64,000 nucleotides of DNA, from positions 1,860,001-1,924,000 of the forward strand of contig NZ_CP021455.1 in NCBI RefSeq assembly GCF_002158865.1, read 5' to 3'. Positions within the stretch are counted from its first letter, which is position 1, and every line of letters starts with the position of its first letter. Positions 17,570 through 28,058 of the stretch are shown here, one piece after another. A model generated the notes under the pieces. The model saw nothing but the letters and a program-made list of their open reading frames with translations, searched no databases and was not told the origin of the DNA. Both the position numbers and the translations under genes were made by a program. The DNA is from Comamonas serinivorans (lineage in GTDB: Bacteria > Pseudomonadota > Gammaproteobacteria > Burkholderiales > Burkholderiaceae_C).

Positions 17570-18376
17570 ATGCAACACCGCATTGTGATGGCCGGGCTGT
17601 GCGCCCTCAGTCTGGCCGGCTGCGCCGGCTTGGGCACCACGCCCGCAGCCCTGCTCAATTACCAGCCCGAAGCGTTTTCATCCAAAGACACCCACACCCG
17701 GCGCTTCAGCCAGCCACCCGGGGTGACCTGTGAAGCGGCCCGGCGTGCGCTGCTGAGCCAGGGGTACATCATCAACGAGGCCAAGGCCGACTACGTGCGG
17801 GGGCGCAAGCTGTTCCAGCCCCAGGCCGACCGCCACGTCGAGCTCGAGTTCCGCGTCGTGTGTGCCGGCGAAGGGGTCGACCGGCGCGTGACGGAAGCCT
17901 TTGCCAACGGGGTGCAGGACCAGTACGGCCTGCGCAAGGTCAAGTCCTCGGCCTCGCTGGGCGTGGGCGGCGTGGGCTCGGTGTCCTTGCCGGTGCAGGG
18001 CGACTACGACACCCTGGTCAAGATCGCCAGCGAAACGGTGAACAACCACCAGATGTACCAGCGCCTGTTTGACCTGATGGAGCGGCACCTGGACCCCTTT
18101 GCCACGCTGGACGACACCGATGCGGCCAAGCCCGATGACAAGAAGGCCGGTGCCAGCCCCGCGGCGGCCGCATCGGGCCAGACCACGGTCGCCGCGCCCG
18201 TGGTGCCGCCTGGCAGCGCCACCATGATGGTGCTGGTGCCCGTGCAGGCGGCGCCGGCGCAAGCCGCTTCGGCGCCCGCTGTGCCTGCAGCCGCTGCACC
18301 TGCCGCATCTGCGCCGGCACCTGCCGAAGCGGCTTCGGGGGCGCAGTCCGGCGCGGCCGACGTTCAGGCGCAGTGA
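17570..18376 (+). CDS. DUF2242 lipoprotein
   Basis: 268 aa. ATG at 17570 with GAGGA 4 bp upstream; reading further upstream would overlap tsaD. Lipoprotein signal with lipobox LAGC (MAGLCALSLAGCAG), so it is anchored to an envelope membrane. The body (LNYQPEAFSSKDTHTRRF, CEAARRALLSQGYIINEAKADYVRGRKLFQP) matches my memory of DUF2242 proteins common in beta- and gammaproteobacteria; no function is known. The last ~80 residues are an Ala/Pro-rich tail. It lies 14 bp after tsaD and is probably co-transcribed. Confidence 0.85.
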   Translation: MQHRIVMAGLCALSLAGCAGLGTTPAALLNYQPEAFSSKDTHTRRFSQPPGVTCEAARRALLSQGYIINEAKADYVRGRKLFQPQADRHVELEFRVVCAGEGVDRRVTEAFANGVQDQYGLRKVKSSASLGVGGVGSVSLPVQGDYDTLVKIASETVNNHQMYQRLFDLMERHLDPFATLDDTDAAKPDDKKAGASPAAAASGQTTVAAPVVPPGSATMMVLVPVQAAPAQAASAPAVPAAAAPAASAPAPAEAASGAQSGAADVQAQ

Positions 18377-18469
18377 AGGGGCGCTCAGGTGCCGCTTTCC
18401 CGCCACCAGCTTGTGCCAGATCGCTGCTGCGGCAGGTAGACGTGCTGCGAGCCCTATTTTTTCATTGAA

Positions 18470-18490
18470 GAGGCGCCACGTTGGCGCCTC
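18470..18490. other. 9-bp perfect inverted repeat before the LivK-like gene
   Basis: GAGGCGCCA/TGGCGCCTC around three bases. There is no T-tract on the useful side, so it may be an operator or a Rho-independent-like hairpin. Its role is undecided. Confidence 0.5.
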
Positions 18491-18510
18491 AGTCCATGGC
18501 GTATTTCATG

Positions 18511-19809
18511 ACCTCTCACATCCCTCGTCGCCTTGCCCTGGGCATGGCCCTCAGCCTCGGTACAGGACTGGTGCAACCCGCTTGGGCGCAAGCCAGCCGG
18601 GGCAAACCGGCCGAGGCCAAGCCGATTCGCGTGGCCCTGATCGAGAGCCTGAGCGGCCCCTTCGCCAACACGGGCGAGGCGGTCTACCGCAACCTGCTGT
18701 GGGCCACGGAGCGCGTGAACGCACGCGGCGGCGTGAAGCTGCCGGGTGGCGCGCGCAGGCTGCAAATCGTGCGCTTTGACAGCAAAGGCCAGGTCGAGGA
18801 AGCATTGGCCGCCATGCAAGGCGCAGCAGACGCCGGCATCGAATACATCGCCCAGGGCAATTCGTCGGCGATTGCGGCGGCGCTGATTCAGGCGGTGGAC
18901 AAGCACAACCGGCGCGACCCCAAGCACCGCATGCTGTTCCTCAACTACTCGGCGGTCGAGCCCTCGTTCACCAACGAGGGCTGCAGCTTCTGGCACTTCC
19001 GCTTCGACGCGCATTCGGACATGCGCCTGGCCGCGCTCATGCAGGTGATGGAGCAGGACCAGGAGCTCAAGCAGGTGTACCTGATCGGTCAGGACTACAG
19101 CTTTGGCCAGGCCGTGCTGCGGCAGGCGCAGGCCGAGCTGGCCAAGCGCCGGCCCGATGTGCAGGTCGTGGGCAACGAGCTGCACCCTGTGGGCCGCGTG
19201 AAGGACTTCCTGCCGTACGCGAACAAGATCGTCGCCAGCGGTGCGCAGGCCGTGGTGACGGGCAACTGGGGCAACGACCTGACCCTGCTGGTGCGGGCGG
19301 CCCGCGATGCCGGCTACAAGGGCCGGTTCTACACCTTCTACGGCAATGCCCTGGGTGCCCCGGCCGCCATTGGCGATGCCGGCATCGGCAAGGTGGTGGC
19401 CGTGGCCGATTGGCTGCCCAACATGCCCGACCATGGCAGCCGCGTGTTCTACCGCGCCTTCCGCGACCGCTTCCCGCGCCCCGAAGACGACTACGTGCAC
19501 ATGCGCATGCAGCTGCTCATCGAAGCCCTGGCGCAGTCCATCGAACGCGCGCGACGCACCGAGGCGGGCGCCGTGGCCTACGCGATGGAGACGGCCAAGG
19601 TCAGCCTGGCCGGCCGGTCCGGCGCCATGCGCGCGGCGGATCACCAGTTCCAGCAACCCATCGTGGTGGGGGTGATGGACAAGCTGGGTGCGCCTGGCGT
19701 GACGGTGGACGTCGAAGGCTCGGGCTACGGCTTCCGCGTGGTCAAGGAGCTGTCGCCGGACGAGGCGTCCATGCCCACCACCTGCCGCATGGTCAGGCCG
19801 CCGCGCTGA
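18511..19809 (+). CDS. LivK-like ABC transporter substrate-binding protein (orphan)
   Basis: Periplasmic binding protein of the branched-chain amino acid / amide type (type 1 periplasmic fold). About 432 aa from ATG 18511 (MTSHIPRRLALGM); ATGs at 18481 and 18496 are also in frame and no Shine-Dalgarno sequence separates them. Signal peptide ends near AWAQA. Typical elements: IRVALIESLSGPFANTGEAV, YIAQGNSSAIAAALI, VYLIGQDYSFGQAVL, ASGAQAVVTGNWGNDLTLLVRAA. No permease or ATPase genes lie nearby, so it must borrow a transporter encoded elsewhere or act as a sensor. The ligand cannot be predicted. Confidence 0.88.
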   Translation, partial: TSHIPRRLALGMALSLGTGLVQPAWAQASRGKPAEAKPIRVALIESLSGPFANTGEAVYRNLLWATERVNARGGVKLPGGARRLQIVRFDSKGQVEEALAAMQGAADAGIEYIAQGNSSAIAAALIQAVDKHNRRDPKHRMLFLNYSAVEPSFTNEGCSFWHFRFDAHSDMRLAALMQVMEQDQELKQVYLIGQDYSFGQAVLRQAQAELAKRRPDVQVVGNELHPVGRVKDFLPYANKIVASGAQAVVTGNWGNDLTLLVRAARDAGYKGRFYTFYGNALGAPAAIGDAGIGKVVAVADWLPNMPDHGSRVFYRAFRDRFPRPEDDYVHMRMQLLIEALAQSIERARRTEAGAVAYAMETAKVSLAGRSGAMRAADHQFQQPIVVGVMDKLGAPGVTVDVEGSGYGFRVVKELSPDEASMPTTCRMVRPPR

Positions 19810-20246
19810 GTTGGCGGCTGGACATCATTCAAGGCCTGACCGGCGCCGAAGGGTGCACCGCGAGGACGCAGGCTCGTGCTGCTGCGTGGCATCGCCCCGC
19901 GCGAGGGCACGCCGCACGCCGGCATGCCCGCCTTCGTGTGGCGATTTCGCCTGAGAAATTGACAGAGTATGCAGATGTTTCCGTTGATGGTTCATCGGAA
20001 ATCGCTGGATACTCTCTTGAATGACGGCGATCGCGCTGCATCAACCTGCCTGTACGCGATGCGGGCAGGGCAGGGCATGGCCACGGCCTTGCCAAGGCAC
20101 CCGTGCGTTCGACCGGGTGTTGCAGACCCATGCTTCATGCCGGGCCGCCGCCGGGGTCGCCATGCCGGGTCTGCATGCGGCGCTTCATCGCGTGCTGGCG
20201 TCTGCGGCGGTCGCTCAACGAGGCCGTCGCGGCCGACGGGGTGGAC
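19810..20246. other. 437-bp convergent gap with repeat copy 5
   Basis: No gene supported. Holds repeat copy 5 (19966-20013). No other structure was noticed. Confidence 0.5.
19966..20013. repeat. 48-bp palindromic element, copy 5
   Basis: AGTATG ... TCCGTT ... ATCGGA ... GATACT. The central part GATG/TTCATC also pairs, and the arms match at 5 of 8. The outer flanks AG/CT extend the symmetry. Confidence 0.88.
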
Positions 20247-20657
20247 TCAGTCGTCTAAGGACGCGCTCCAGCGGTCGTTCCAGTTGCGGGCCTCCTGCAG
20301 CGCACGCCGATCGCGCTTGGTGGGGCGGCCGTGGTTCAGGGTGTCGGCCGGTTCGGGCGCCAGGCGGCGCGCCGTGGCGGCGGCTTCGCGCTGGCGCACG
20401 CTGTCTGGCGTCTCGGCGTACAAGGCCTGGGCGACGGGCGCGGGGCCGCGCATGGCGCTGATGCCCAGCACCTGCACGTCCCGGATGACCTGGCCCTGGG
20501 TCACGCGAACCAGATCGCCCGGCTTGACGTCGCGCGCGGGCTTGCACGGCGCGCCGTTGATGAGCACGCGGCCTTTGTCGATGTGTTCTACGGCCAGGGC
20601 GCGCGTCTTGTAAAAGCGCGCTGCCCACAGCCACTTGTCGATGCGGATGCTGTCCAT
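20247..20657 (-). CDS. hslR: S4-domain RNA-binding protein, Hsp15 type
   Basis: Hsp15 binds stalled 50S subunits that carry nascent chain and tRNA and helps recycle them after heat stress. 136 aa from ATG 20657 (MDSIRIDKWLWAARFYKTR); an upstream in-frame ATG adds a poorly conserved extension. The S4 fold runs from IRIDKWLWAARF to GDLVRVTQG (VEHIDKGRVLINGAPCKPARDVKPGD). A basic C-terminal tail (RRLAPEP...RPTKRDRRALQEARNWNDRW) is typical of the family. No operon partner. Confidence 0.93.
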   Translation of the reverse strand: MDSIRIDKWLWAARFYKTRALAVEHIDKGRVLINGAPCKPARDVKPGDLVRVTQGQVIRDVQVLGISAMRGPAPVAQALYAETPDSVRQREAAATARRLAPEPADTLNHGRPTKRDRRALQEARNWNDRWSASLDD

Positions 20658-20967
20658 GGTGATGCGAAAGCTGGGCCGAAATTGTGGCACGCCGGCTTGC
20701 CGCGCGCTGGCTGATGACCGCTGGGTCTCTCAGGTGGTTGGTCCGCAGGCTGCCCGGATTGACAGCCGGGCAGGGCCAGCACGCAGGGCATCGGCCAGCG
20801 CCGAGAACGCCGGCTGACCCCGAGGAGGGCATGCGCTTTGCCCAGCGCAGCCAGGACCCGGTGCTGGCGACCCTGCCGGCGACCCACGAAAAAGCCCGCC
20901 GGGCGATGCCAGGCGGGCTGCATGTGCGGTCTCAGACCAAACGGGCGCGTGGCCCGGTTGGCCGGCC
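20658..20967. other. 310-bp gap with the terminator of the downstream reverse gene
   Basis: Contains an intrinsic terminator for the reverse-strand dehydrogenase (20887-20919) and must contain the hslR promoter. No gene supported. Confidence 0.5.
20887..20919 (-). terminator. Intrinsic terminator of the hydroxyacyl-CoA dehydrogenase gene
   Basis: Read on the reverse strand: AGCCCGCC stem, 11-nt loop, GGCGGGCT, then a short T-tract. Confidence 0.85.
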
Positions 20968-22491
<1,524 letters not shown>

Positions 22492-22776
22492 GGCCGCGCA
22501 TTATGGGCCAGGGGCAGGGCGGTCAGGCCGCGGGAGATACGCATGCAGGTGCTGGCCCCCTGGCCCGTCAGGGCGGTGCGGGCTGGCTGGCCGACGGCGT
22601 CGCCGGCAGGCGTGCCGACAGGGCCGAGGGCGAGGCTGGCGGGGTCAGAATGGGGCCTGCATGCCGCGGCACACCCCTCTGCGCCCACCGCCTCGGCCTG
22701 CCTTTGTGCAACGGCGGCCGCCTGTGAACCGACAGGCGCGCGCCGGCGCAGCGCCACCCCTGAACACGGAGCCCCC

Positions 22777-23196
22777 ATGAGCCTTCGCATCGTTCGACTT
22801 GGATCGCCCCGCCTGCCGGATGAGGGCTTGCGCATCGGCACGGTGCGGCGGCCGCCGCGCGGTGTACCCAAGGCTGATTTCGCGCGCCTGAACTGGTACG
22901 ACGTGTGGTATCCCGAACTGGCCCCCTCGGCCGACACCATGGCGGTGGCGCAGGCCTCGCAGCGGGCGCGCGCGCAGGGCGAGGCGGCCGAAGCCGACCG
23001 GCTCTGGCGCCAGTTCACCCGCCTGTACCGGCGCGAGATGGCCGAGCCGGCGGCCAGCCGCACGTTGGACCTGCTGGCCGCGCTGTCGGCGCACGCGGCG
23101 TTCTCGGTGGGTTGCTATTGCGAGGACGAGCGCCAGTGCCACCGCAGCCTGCTGCGGCAGCTGCTGCAGGACCGGCGCGCCGAGCTGCAGGGCTGA
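22777..23196 (+). CDS. DUF488 family protein
   Basis: 139 aa. Start at the ATG in ACGGAGCCCCCATG. Typical DUF488 layout: IVRLGSPRLPDEGLRIGTVRRPPRGVPKADFARLNWYDVWYPELAPS, a charged middle, and a C-terminal cysteine/histidine patch GCYCEDERQCHRSLL. The family has no firm biochemical assignment. It is a cytoplasmic, single-gene unit converging on the KgtP-like gene, with repeat copy 6 between them. Confidence 0.87.
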   Translation: MSLRIVRLGSPRLPDEGLRIGTVRRPPRGVPKADFARLNWYDVWYPELAPSADTMAVAQASQRARAQGEAAEADRLWRQFTRLYRREMAEPAASRTLDLLAALSAHAAFSVGCYCEDERQCHRSLLRQLLQDRRAELQG

Positions 23197-23284
23197 CTGG
23201 GCGCCTTGCCTGGGCCGGGCACGCAGCCCCGCCTTGCAGCGGCCAAGCCGTGCCATGTGCGCTGTGATTCAGTCATTTCAAAGC

Positions 23285-23332
23285 AGTATGGGCCTGTTGC
23301 CGATGAAAAATCATCGGCAACAGGCCCATACC
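23285..23332. repeat. 48-bp palindromic element, copy 6 (near-perfect hairpin)
   Basis: The best-paired copy: 21 consecutive base pairs (23286-23306 with 23311-23331) around an AAAA loop. It lies between two convergent genes, 88 bp after the DUF488 stop and 41 bp from the kgtP stop. No T-tract follows on either strand beyond short runs. Confidence 0.95.
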
Positions 23333-23373
23333 CCATGTCTTGAATGCGCGGCTGTTACCGCCCTGAGCACGGC

Positions 23374-24705
23374 TCAGTGCTCGTGGTGCAGGTAGGCCGC
23401 GCGCTTGGGCAGGCGCAGCGCAAACAGGAAGGCGATCACCATCATCACGCTGACGTACCAGAAGAAGCTCGATTCCAGCCCCATGCTCTTGAGCTTGAGC
23501 GCCACGAACTCGGCCGAGCCGCCAAAGATGGCGTTGCCCACGGCATAGGCCAGGCCCACGCCCAGGGCGCGGATCTCGGGCGGGAACATCTCGGCCTTCA
23601 CGATGCCTGAGATCGAGGTGTAGAGGCTGATGATGGCCAGTGCGATGACGATGAGCAGGCCGGCCACCCAGGGCGAGCTGACGTGCTGCATGGCCGTGAG
23701 GATGGGCACGGTGCAGACCGCGCTCAGCGCGCCGAAGGTCAGCATCGAGGTGCGGCGGCCGATGCGGTCGGACAGGGCGCCGAACACCGGCTGCATGCAC
23801 ATGTAGAGGAACAGGCAGACGGTCATCACGTAGCTGGCCGTCTTGATCGGCAGGTGCACGGTGTTCACCAGGTACTTCTGCATGTAGGTGGTGAAGGTGT
23901 AGAAGATCAGCGAGCCGCCAGCCGTGTAGCCCAGCACCGTGACGAAGGCGGCCAGGTGTTTGGTGAACAACAGGTGCAGCGTGCCGCGTTCCTGCTCCTG
24001 CATGGCGTCCTGCGTCTGCGTTTCGTGCAGGGTGCGGCGCAGCAGCAGGGCCACCACGGCGGCCACGGCCCCGAACACGAAGGGAATGCGCCAGCCCCAG
24101 TCGCGCAGCTGCTGCTCGCTCAGCAGGGCTTCGAGGATGACGATGAGCAGCACGGCCAGCAACTGGCCGCCGATCAGCGTCACGTACTGGAAAGACGAGA
24201 AGAAGCCGCGCTGGCCCTTGAGGGCCACTTCGCTCATGTAGGTGGCCGTGGTGCCGTACTCGCCGCCGACGGACAGGCCCTGGAACAGGCGGCAGACCAG
24301 CAGCAGGAAGGGCGCCCAGGCGCCGATCTGGGCATAGGTGGGCAGGCAGGCGATGACCAGCGAGCCGGCGCACATCATGGTGACCGAGATCAGCATCGAG
24401 CGCTTGCGGCCTAGGCGGTCGGCGATGCGGCCGAACAGCCAGCCGCCGATGGGGCGCATCAGGAAGCCGGCGGCGAACACCCCGGCGGTGTTCAGCAGCT
24501 GCACCGTGGGGTCGCCCTTGGGAAAGAACGCAGCCGCGAAGTAGATGGCCGAGAACGCGTAGACGTAGAAATCGAACCACTCCACCAGGTTGCCCGATGA
24601 GGCGGCCATGATGGCGAAGACGCGGCGCTTTTTTTCTTCTGGGGTGTAGTGGGGTACGGATGGGTCTGCGATTGCAGTGCCATCGGTTCGGCTGGATACC
24701 GTCAT
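23374..24705 (-). CDS. kgtP: Alpha-ketoglutarate/dicarboxylate proton symporter, MHS family
   Basis: Inner-membrane 12-helix major facilitator carrying 2-oxoglutarate or a similar acid with protons. 443 aa from ATG 24705, preceded on that strand by AAGGAG. It closely follows my memory of E. coli KgtP: MAASSGNLVEWFDFYVYAF, AGFLMRPIGGWLFGRIADRLGRK, LFQGLSVGGEYGTTATYMSE, FSSFQYVTLIGGQLLAV, YTFTTYMQKYLVNT and YTSISGIVKAEMFP appear in order. The substrate is inferred from this similarity only. Divergent from the enoyl-CoA hydratase gene across a 460-bp gap. Confidence 0.9.
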   Translation of the reverse strand: MTVSSRTDGTAIADPSVPHYTPEEKKRRVFAIMAASSGNLVEWFDFYVYAFSAIYFAAAFFPKGDPTVQLLNTAGVFAAGFLMRPIGGWLFGRIADRLGRKRSMLISVTMMCAGSLVIACLPTYAQIGAWAPFLLLVCRLFQGLSVGGEYGTTATYMSEVALKGQRGFFSSFQYVTLIGGQLLAVLLIVILEALLSEQQLRDWGWRIPFVFGAVAAVVALLLRRTLHETQTQDAMQEQERGTLHLLFTKHLAAFVTVLGYTAGGSLIFYTFTTYMQKYLVNTVHLPIKTASYVMTVCLFLYMCMQPVFGALSDRIGRRTSMLTFGALSAVCTVPILTAMQHVSSPWVAGLLIVIALAIISLYTSISGIVKAEMFPPEIRALGVGLAYAVGNAIFGGSAEFVALKLKSMGLESSFFWYVSVMMVIAFLFALRLPKRAAYLHHEH

Positions 24706-25166
24706 TGTTATCACTCCTTGGTCGGTTTCGCCTGAGCAGGCGGAAGCGGTCGCGCGACCAGCGTCGTCCAGCGGGCGCATCGGATGCAAGGCCCTTGTGA
24801 ACGGTGCGCAGGGGGGAGTGCAGGCGGTGTGGCGAGCGGGCGAGCCCGGCAGGTGCGGCGTGCGGATGGGGCCACCGCGCGCAGGGGTGCGCAAGGGCCG
24901 GCCACGCCGTTGGCGCGAAAAACTAATGGTAAACCCTATGTCGCCGGCATGACAATGTGGATGTCCGCAGCCGGGGAAGGCGCCAGCCGTCGCCCGCCGT
25001 GGGCACTGTCCTGGCCGAGCCTGCCTGCCTGGCTGGGCCTGCCTGCAGCCGCAGCTCGGCCAGGGCCGGCATGCGCGGGTTAGCCCGCGAACCGGGCGCG
25101 AGGCCGGTCCGTGAACAGCGGCGCCGGTGCCGTGTGCGCTAGGCTTGTACTTTTTTGGATTGGACC
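24706..25166. other. 461-bp divergent promoter region
   Basis: Separates kgtP from the enoyl-CoA hydratase gene, so it must hold both promoters. No clear hexamer pair, repeat copy or gene was identified. Confidence 0.45.
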
Positions 25167-26021
25167 GTGACCGCTGCTGCCTCATCTCCCGCCGTTGCCG
25201 CCTCCGCTTCCGCCGTCGACGTGGCGCCCGCCATCCACTGGCAGCGCGAGGGTCAGGTGGCCCGGGTCGTCATCCGCAACCCGGCACGGTTCAACGCCAT
25301 GACCCGCAGCATGTGGCGCGAGCTGCGCCGCGTCTTTGACGACCTGCAGGCCTTGATCCACGGCGCCCACGGCGAGTCCGAACCGGGCGCGGACCTGCGC
25401 GTGGTGGTCGTGCAGGGGGCATCGGGGCATTTCTGCGCCGGGGGCGACATCTCCGAGTACCCCGCGTTCCGCTTCGACGAGGCCCGGCTGCGCGGCTTTC
25501 ACGAAGACGAGGTCTGGGGCGGGCTGGCGGCCATGCTGGCGTGTGACCTGCCCATCGTCGCCGCCATAGCCGGCAACTGCATGGGCGCCGGTGTCGAGAT
25601 CGCCAGCTGCTGCGACCTGCGCATCGCCAGCCAGGCCGCCCGGTTCGGCGCGCCCATCGCCAAGCTGGGCTTTCCCATGGCGCCGCGCGAGCTGCAGCTG
25701 GTGGGCAGCCGGCTGGGCGACACCGTGGCGCGCGCCATGCTGCTGGAAGCCGCGCTGTACGACGCGCCTGCGCTGCTGCAGGCGGGCTTCCTCACGCGGC
25801 TGTGCGCGCCCGACCAGGTGCAGGCCGAGGCCGATGCCTGCGCCGCCCGCGTGGCCAGTCTGGCGCCGCAGGCGGCGCGGCTGCACAAGCAAAGCCTGCG
25901 CGCGCTGGGGCAGGGCACACCGGTCGACGTGGTGGTGCAGACGGCCTACGCCTATGCCGACAGCGCGGAGCATCGCGAGGGCGTGCAGGCGTTTTTGGCC
26001 AAGCGTCCGCCCGTGTTCTGA
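25167..26021 (+). CDS. Enoyl-CoA hydratase/isomerase family protein
   Basis: Crotonase-fold enzyme acting on enoyl-CoA or related CoA thioesters. About 284 aa if translation starts at GTG 25167 (MTAAASSP); a TTG at 25155 is the alternative and neither has a strong Shine-Dalgarno sequence. Two oxyanion-hole segments are visible: SGHFCAGGDISEYPAF and IAGNCMGAGVEIASCCDLRIAS, followed by APIAKLGFPMAPRELQLVG. It has an unusual Ala/Ser-rich N-terminus of about 20 residues. A malonyl-CoA-synthetase-like gene follows 170 bp downstream, so the pair may handle the same CoA ester. Confidence 0.88.
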   Translation: MTAAASSPAVAASASAVDVAPAIHWQREGQVARVVIRNPARFNAMTRSMWRELRRVFDDLQALIHGAHGESEPGADLRVVVVQGASGHFCAGGDISEYPAFRFDEARLRGFHEDEVWGGLAAMLACDLPIVAAIAGNCMGAGVEIASCCDLRIASQAARFGAPIAKLGFPMAPRELQLVGSRLGDTVARAMLLEAALYDAPALLQAGFLTRLCAPDQVQAEADACAARVASLAPQAARLHKQSLRALGQGTPVDVVVQTAYAYADSAEHREGVQAFLAKRPPVF

Positions 26022-26033
26022 TGAGCGTGTGGC

Positions 26034-26081
26034 AGTATGGCGGGGTTACCGTTTCATCATGAACGGCTTCAAGGCTATACT
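26034..26081. repeat. 48-bp palindromic element, copy 7
   Basis: AGTATG ... ACCGTT ... AACGGC ... TATACT. Begins 12 bp after the enoyl-CoA hydratase stop codon and ends 112 bp before the MatB-like start. Confidence 0.88.
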
Positions 26082-26193
26082 GCGTGCCCACAAGCTGGAA
26101 AACAGCGACCGGCTCCCAGGGCTGGCCACCGTCCGCGATCCTGTCGCTGTCGCCCTTTTTCGATCCGCCCCCACCCCCAGCCGAGACCGATCC

Positions 26194-27837
26194 ATGAGCA
26201 AGCACACTGGCCCTTCCACGCCGGACCCTTCCTGGCCGGACCCTTCCAGGCCGGACCCTTCGCCGACCAACCTGTACGCCGCGCTGCGCGCCGCGTTTCC
26301 CCAAGACCTGTCGCAATGGGCGGTGGAGACCGACACCGGCCTGATCTACAGCTGGCGCGACCTGGATTCGGCCAGCGGCAAGCTGGCCAACCTGCTGGCC
26401 TCGCTGGACCTGCCCGCGCAAAGCCGCATCGCCGTGCAGGTCGAGAAATCGGTGGAGTCCATGCTGCTGTACCTGGCCTGCCTGCGCGCCGGCCACGTGT
26501 ACCTGCCGCTGAACACGGCCTACCAGAAGGGCGAAATCACCTACTTCATCGACAACGCCAAGCCCGCCGTGGTGGTGTGCCGGCCCGAGTCCTTCAACAG
26601 CGTGTCGCAGATCGCGTTTCAACACGGCACGCAGCACGTCTTCACGCTGGGGGATGACCGCACTGGCAGCCTGCTCGAGCGGGCCGCGCATTGCGACGAC
26701 GCGCACACCGTGGTGGACTGCGGGCTGGATGCGCTGGCCGCCATCATCTACACCAGCGGCACCACGGGCCGCAGCAAGGGCGCCATGCTGTCGCACGGCA
26801 ACCTGCTGGACAACGCCCAGGTGCTCAAGGCCTATTGGGGCTGGTCCACCGCCGGGGGGGCCCACCTGGCCGGGCCCCAAGGCCGTGGCGATGTGCTCAT
26901 CCACGCGCTGCCCATCTTCCACGTGCATGGCCTGTTCGTCGCCATCCATGGCGCGCTCATCAACGGCAGCCCCATGCTGTGGCACGCCAAGTTCGAGCCC
27001 AAGCGGGCGATTGCCGACATGGCCCGGGCGACGGTCTTCATGGGGGTGCCCACGCTGTACGTGCGCATGCTGGCCGAGGCCGGCCTGACGCCCGCCGCGG
27101 TGCAGGGCATGCGGCTGTTCATCTCGGGCTCGGCGCCGCTGCTCACCGAGACCTTCCGCGACTGGCACACGCGCACCGGCCAGACGATTCTGGAGCGCTA
27201 CGGCATGAGCGAAACCATCATGCTGACCTCCAACCCCTACAGCGCCGATGCGCGCCATGGCGGCTTGAGCGAGCGCCGCGCCGGCACCGTGGGGTTTCCG
27301 CTGCCGGGCGTGGGGCTGCGCATCCATGACGATGCGGGCCAGCCCGTGCCGCAAGGGGAGATCGGGGGCATCCAGGTGCGCGGTCCCAGCGTGTTCGCGG
27401 GCTACTGGCAGATGCCCGAGAAGACGAAGGAAGAGTTCACCGCCGATGGCTGGTTCAAGACCGGCGACGTGGGCCGTGTCGATGGCGAGGGCTACGTGAC
27501 CATCGTGGGCCGCAGCAAAGACCTCATCATCAGCGGCGGCTACAACGTGTACCCGGCCGAGATCGAGTCCATCATCAACGACATGGCCGGCGTGGCCGAA
27601 TCGGCCGTGGTCGGGGTGCCGCACCCCGACTTTGGCGAGGTGGGGGTGGCCGTGGTCATCGCCAAGCCCGGTGCCGCGCTGGACACGGCCGCCATGCTGG
27701 CGCAGCTCAAGACCGAGCTGGCCAACTACAAAATCCCCAAGCACCTGGCGGTGGTGGCCGAGCTGCCGCGCAATGCCATGGGCAAGGTGCAGAAGAACCT
27801 GCTGCGGGGAGAATGGGCCAAGCTGTTCGAGGCCTGA
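26194..27837 (+). CDS. Malonyl-CoA synthetase-like acyl-CoA ligase (MatB type)
   Basis: AMP-forming ligase that activates malonate or a related short acid to its CoA ester. 547 aa from ATG 26194. ANL-superfamily motifs: IIYTSGTTGRSKGAMLSHGNL (P-loop), LPIFHVHGLFVAIHGAL, RYGMSETIMLTSNPY, DGWFKTGDVGRVD, SGGYNVYPAEIES and the C-terminal lysine in NAMGKVQKN. The length, the NLYAALRAAFP start and the HVHGLFV segment favour MatB over long-chain ligases, but the substrate is inferred. The N-terminus carries a three-fold PDPS repeat encoded by 15-bp tandem units. Likely co-regulated with the hydratase upstream. Confidence 0.87.
   Translation: MSKHTGPSTPDPSWPDPSRPDPSPTNLYAALRAAFPQDLSQWAVETDTGLIYSWRDLDSASGKLANLLASLDLPAQSRIAVQVEKSVESMLLYLACLRAGHVYLPLNTAYQKGEITYFIDNAKPAVVVCRPESFNSVSQIAFQHGTQHVFTLGDDRTGSLLERAAHCDDAHTVVDCGLDALAAIIYTSGTTGRSKGAMLSHGNLLDNAQVLKAYWGWSTAGGAHLAGPQGRGDVLIHALPIFHVHGLFVAIHGALINGSPMLWHAKFEPKRAIADMARATVFMGVPTLYVRMLAEAGLTPAAVQGMRLFISGSAPLLTETFRDWHTRTGQTILERYGMSETIMLTSNPYSADARHGGLSERRAGTVGFPLPGVGLRIHDDAGQPVPQGEIGGIQVRGPSVFAGYWQMPEKTKEEFTADGWFKTGDVGRVDGEGYVTIVGRSKDLIISGGYNVYPAEIESIINDMAGVAESAVVGVPHPDFGEVGVAVVIAKPGAALDTAAMLAQLKTELANYKIPKHLAVVAELPRNAMGKVQKNLLRGEWAKLFEA
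26221..26265 (+). repeat. Three 15-bp tandem repeats in the N-terminus of the MatB-like gene
   Basis: Units at 26221-26235, 26236-26250 and 26251-26265 share CCGGACCCTTC and encode PDPSW, PDPSR and PDPSP. They lie just after the start codon, in a disordered extension. Confidence 0.85.
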
Positions 27838-28058
27838 TGGCGCGGCCAACGGCGTGGCTTGACGACACGACCTGAAGGCGACACCTGACGGCGTGAAGTG
27901 ATGGCGCGCACGCCCGACGGCCGCGTTGCCCTGAGGGGGCGCGCCGCGCTGGGCTTGCCGTCCTACCCTGTTTCCAAAGCCTGTGTGGTTGAATCAGGCT
28001 CACCGCCTGGATCCCTGGCCCGCCGTTGGTGCGGCCGGACCGAATCAAGGAGATGCAC

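Noticed and set aside
20021..20461. Forward ORFs between the LivK-like and hslR genes
   Set aside because: Overlap hslR antisense and are Arg/Gly-rich without family resemblance.
24706..25185. N-terminal extension of the KgtP-like ORF to 603 residues
   Set aside because: The extension is low-complexity and lacks homology. ATG 24705 follows a clear AAGGAG and matches the family start.
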